Below, piece after piece: positions 63,122 to 64,000 of a stretch of 64,000 bases of DNA. Positions within the stretch are counted from its first letter, which is position 1. Each line of letters starts with the position of its first letter. The DNA is from Cellulosimicrobium sp. ES-005 (lineage in GTDB: Bacteria; Actinomycetota; Actinomycetes; Actinomycetales; Cellulomonadaceae): contig NZ_CP159290.1 in the NCBI RefSeq assembly GCF_040448685.1, positions 1,922,001-1,986,000 of the forward strand, in the 5' to 3' direction. The translations under genes were made by a program, and so were the position numbers. Under the pieces are notes generated by a model. The model was given only the letters and a program-made list of their open reading frames with translations, ran no database searches and had not been told where the DNA came from.

Positions 63122-63937
63122 TCAGTCCCAGGTGGCCGTCGCGGGGTCCACGCCGCAGGAGCGTGCGTTCGCCTCGACCGCGGCGCGGAGCCACGTGGCC
63201 AGGCCGGGCGCCAGACCGTCGTAGTGCGCCCGGAACCCCTCGTCCTCGACGAACCGCCGGGCCAGGCACACGTGCCGGGCCGGGGTGCAGTCGAAGTGCG
63301 CGCCGATCGAGGCGCGATGGCGCTCGGCCAGCGCCAGACCCTGCGCGGACGTCGGCTCGACGCCGTCCCGGCACGCGGCGGCGAGGTCGGCCTCGAGCAT
63401 GGCGACGGTGTGGGCGAGGTCCTGCCAGTCGTCGAGCGACCGCTCGGCGGACCGCTCCGCGTACTGCGCCCACTGCGGGGTGTCTCCCCAGCGCTCGCGC
63501 GCCTCGGCGGGCCACGCCGGGTCCCACGTCTCGCCGAACAGCGCGACCTGCTCCGCCGGGGTCAGGAGCAGGCCGCGCTCCCGGGCGTCGAGGAGCCGGT
63601 CGAGCGCGTGCGCCGTCCGCTCCATGCGCGCGATGCGCTCGCCGAGCAGCGCGCGGTGGCGGCGCAGGGCATCGACAGCGTCGTCCCCGGGCGCGTCGAG
63701 CAGCTCGGGGATGTCCTCGAGCGCGACGTCGAGCTCGCGGTACGCCGCGACCCGGCGCAGGCGCGCGACGTCGGTCGGCGCGTACAGCCGGTAGCCCGCC
63801 GAGGTGCGCGCCGACGGGCGGACGAGCCCGACGGCGTCCCAGTGGTGCAGCGTCCGCACGGTGACACCGACCGCGGCCGCCGCGTCGCCGACGGTGAGCG
63901 CGTCGCCGACGCGACGAGGCCGGGGGTCCGAGGTCAC
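63122..63937 (-). CDS. MerR-family regulator with TipAS-like domain
   Basis: A 271-residue regulator. A MerR HTH (LTVGDAAAAVGVTVRTLHHWDAVGLVRPSARTSAGYRLYAPTDVARLRRVAAYRELDVALEDI) and coiled-coil are followed by a TipAS-like antibiotic-binding domain (about residues 140-271, EDEGFRAHYDGLAPGLATWLRAAVEANA). TipA-type proteins sense thiopeptide antibiotics and other large ligands and activate their own and resistance genes. GTG 63937 is chosen because GACACT ends 7 nt before it on that strand; an in-frame GTG at 63961 is an alternative. Convergent to the VOC gene. Confidence 0.85.
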   Translation of the reverse strand: MTSDPRPRRVGDALTVGDAAAAVGVTVRTLHHWDAVGLVRPSARTSAGYRLYAPTDVARLRRVAAYRELDVALEDIPELLDAPGDDAVDALRRHRALLGERIARMERTAHALDRLLDARERGLLLTPAEQVALFGETWDPAWPAEARERWGDTPQWAQYAERSAERSLDDWQDLAHTVAMLEADLAAACRDGVEPTSAQGLALAERHRASIGAHFDCTPARHVCLARRFVEDEGFRAHYDGLAPGLATWLRAAVEANARSCGVDPATATWD

Positions 63938-63957
63938 GCGTCCCAGTGTCTCAGCGG

Positions 63958-64000
63958 TCACGACCGGGGAGCCTCGATCCCGATGCCGTCGAGGAACCGC
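63958..64000 (-). CDS. C-terminal fragment of a leftward gene (partial at window edge)
   Basis: On the minus strand the last codons read RFLDGIGIEAPRS then TGA (plus-strand TCA at 63958-63960), ending 20 nt before the MerR start. A terminal FLDG(I/L)G(I/L) is common at the end of TetR regulators, but 13 residues are too few for an identification. Confidence 0.4.
   Translation of the reverse strand, partial: RFLDGIGIEAPRS

Overview
The window is chromosomal DNA of a very high G+C Gram-positive actinobacterium. Codon use ends almost entirely in G or C, GTG starts are frequent, and whiA, rbpA, opcA and a yvcK-rapZ pair are present. Gene content and order (uvrB, uvrA, uvrC, rapZ, yvcK, whiA, gap, pgk, tpiA, secG, rbpA, then the pgl-opcA-zwf-tal-tkt block on the other strand) fit the Micrococcales. 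A member of the Cellulomonas/Cellulosimicrobium/Promicromonospora group is my best guess; this is inference, since no rRNA is present.

Layout. 1-2.1 kb: divergent MarR regulator and the first codons of a leftward gene, then coaE and pcp. 2.2-3.5 kb: a secreted, sortase-anchored choice-of-anchor-A protein. 3.8-16.6 kb: the nucleotide-excision repair genes uvrB, uvrA and uvrC, interleaved with two tandem TerC membrane proteins behind a yybP-ykoY (Mn2+) riboswitch, a kinase-like protein, a YciI protein, an MBL hydrolase and an OsmC protein. 16.7-23.3 kb: rapZ-yvcK-whiA and the lower-glycolysis genes gap-pgk-tpiA. 23.5-24.2 kb: secG and rbpA. 24.3-31.9 kb, minus strand: the pentose-phosphate block tkt, tal, zwf, opcA, pgl plus an O-methyltransferase. 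32.2-44.1 kb, plus strand: ctaB, xerD, then the tightly coupled run parA-scpA-scpB-rluB-aroH-cmk-plsC-eamA, a DUF1801 gene, der and a membrane protein.

44-64 kb is more accessory. It holds a SUFU-like gene next to a repeat element, then a minus-strand group of secreted surface proteins. That group contains a cell-wall-anchored cohesin protein followed, in the same orientation, by a secreted dockerin-bearing amidase and then an SGNH hydrolase. This cohesin/dockerin pair is the most unusual system in the window: it looks like a two-component, cellulosome-style device for displaying an amidase (not a glycanase) on the cell wall. Beyond it lie two MFS exporters, an alpha/beta hydrolase, a DUF899 protein, tRNA-Pro(GGG), a lone degenerate GyrB-like ATPase domain, several regulator/partner pairs (GntR-MFS, TetR-membrane protein, XRE/SDR, WYL/VOC, a TipA-type MerR) and the actinobacterial phosphatase-DUF3090-SCO1664 triad.

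Regulation visible in the sequence: many genes have a TANNNT-like -10 box ending 6-7 nt before the start codon, the signature of leaderless mRNAs, and I used it to choose starts. Perfect GC hairpins sit between gap/pgk, pgk/tpiA and tkt/tal. A LexA-like box lies upstream of uvrA. Several inverted repeats lie next to regulator genes.
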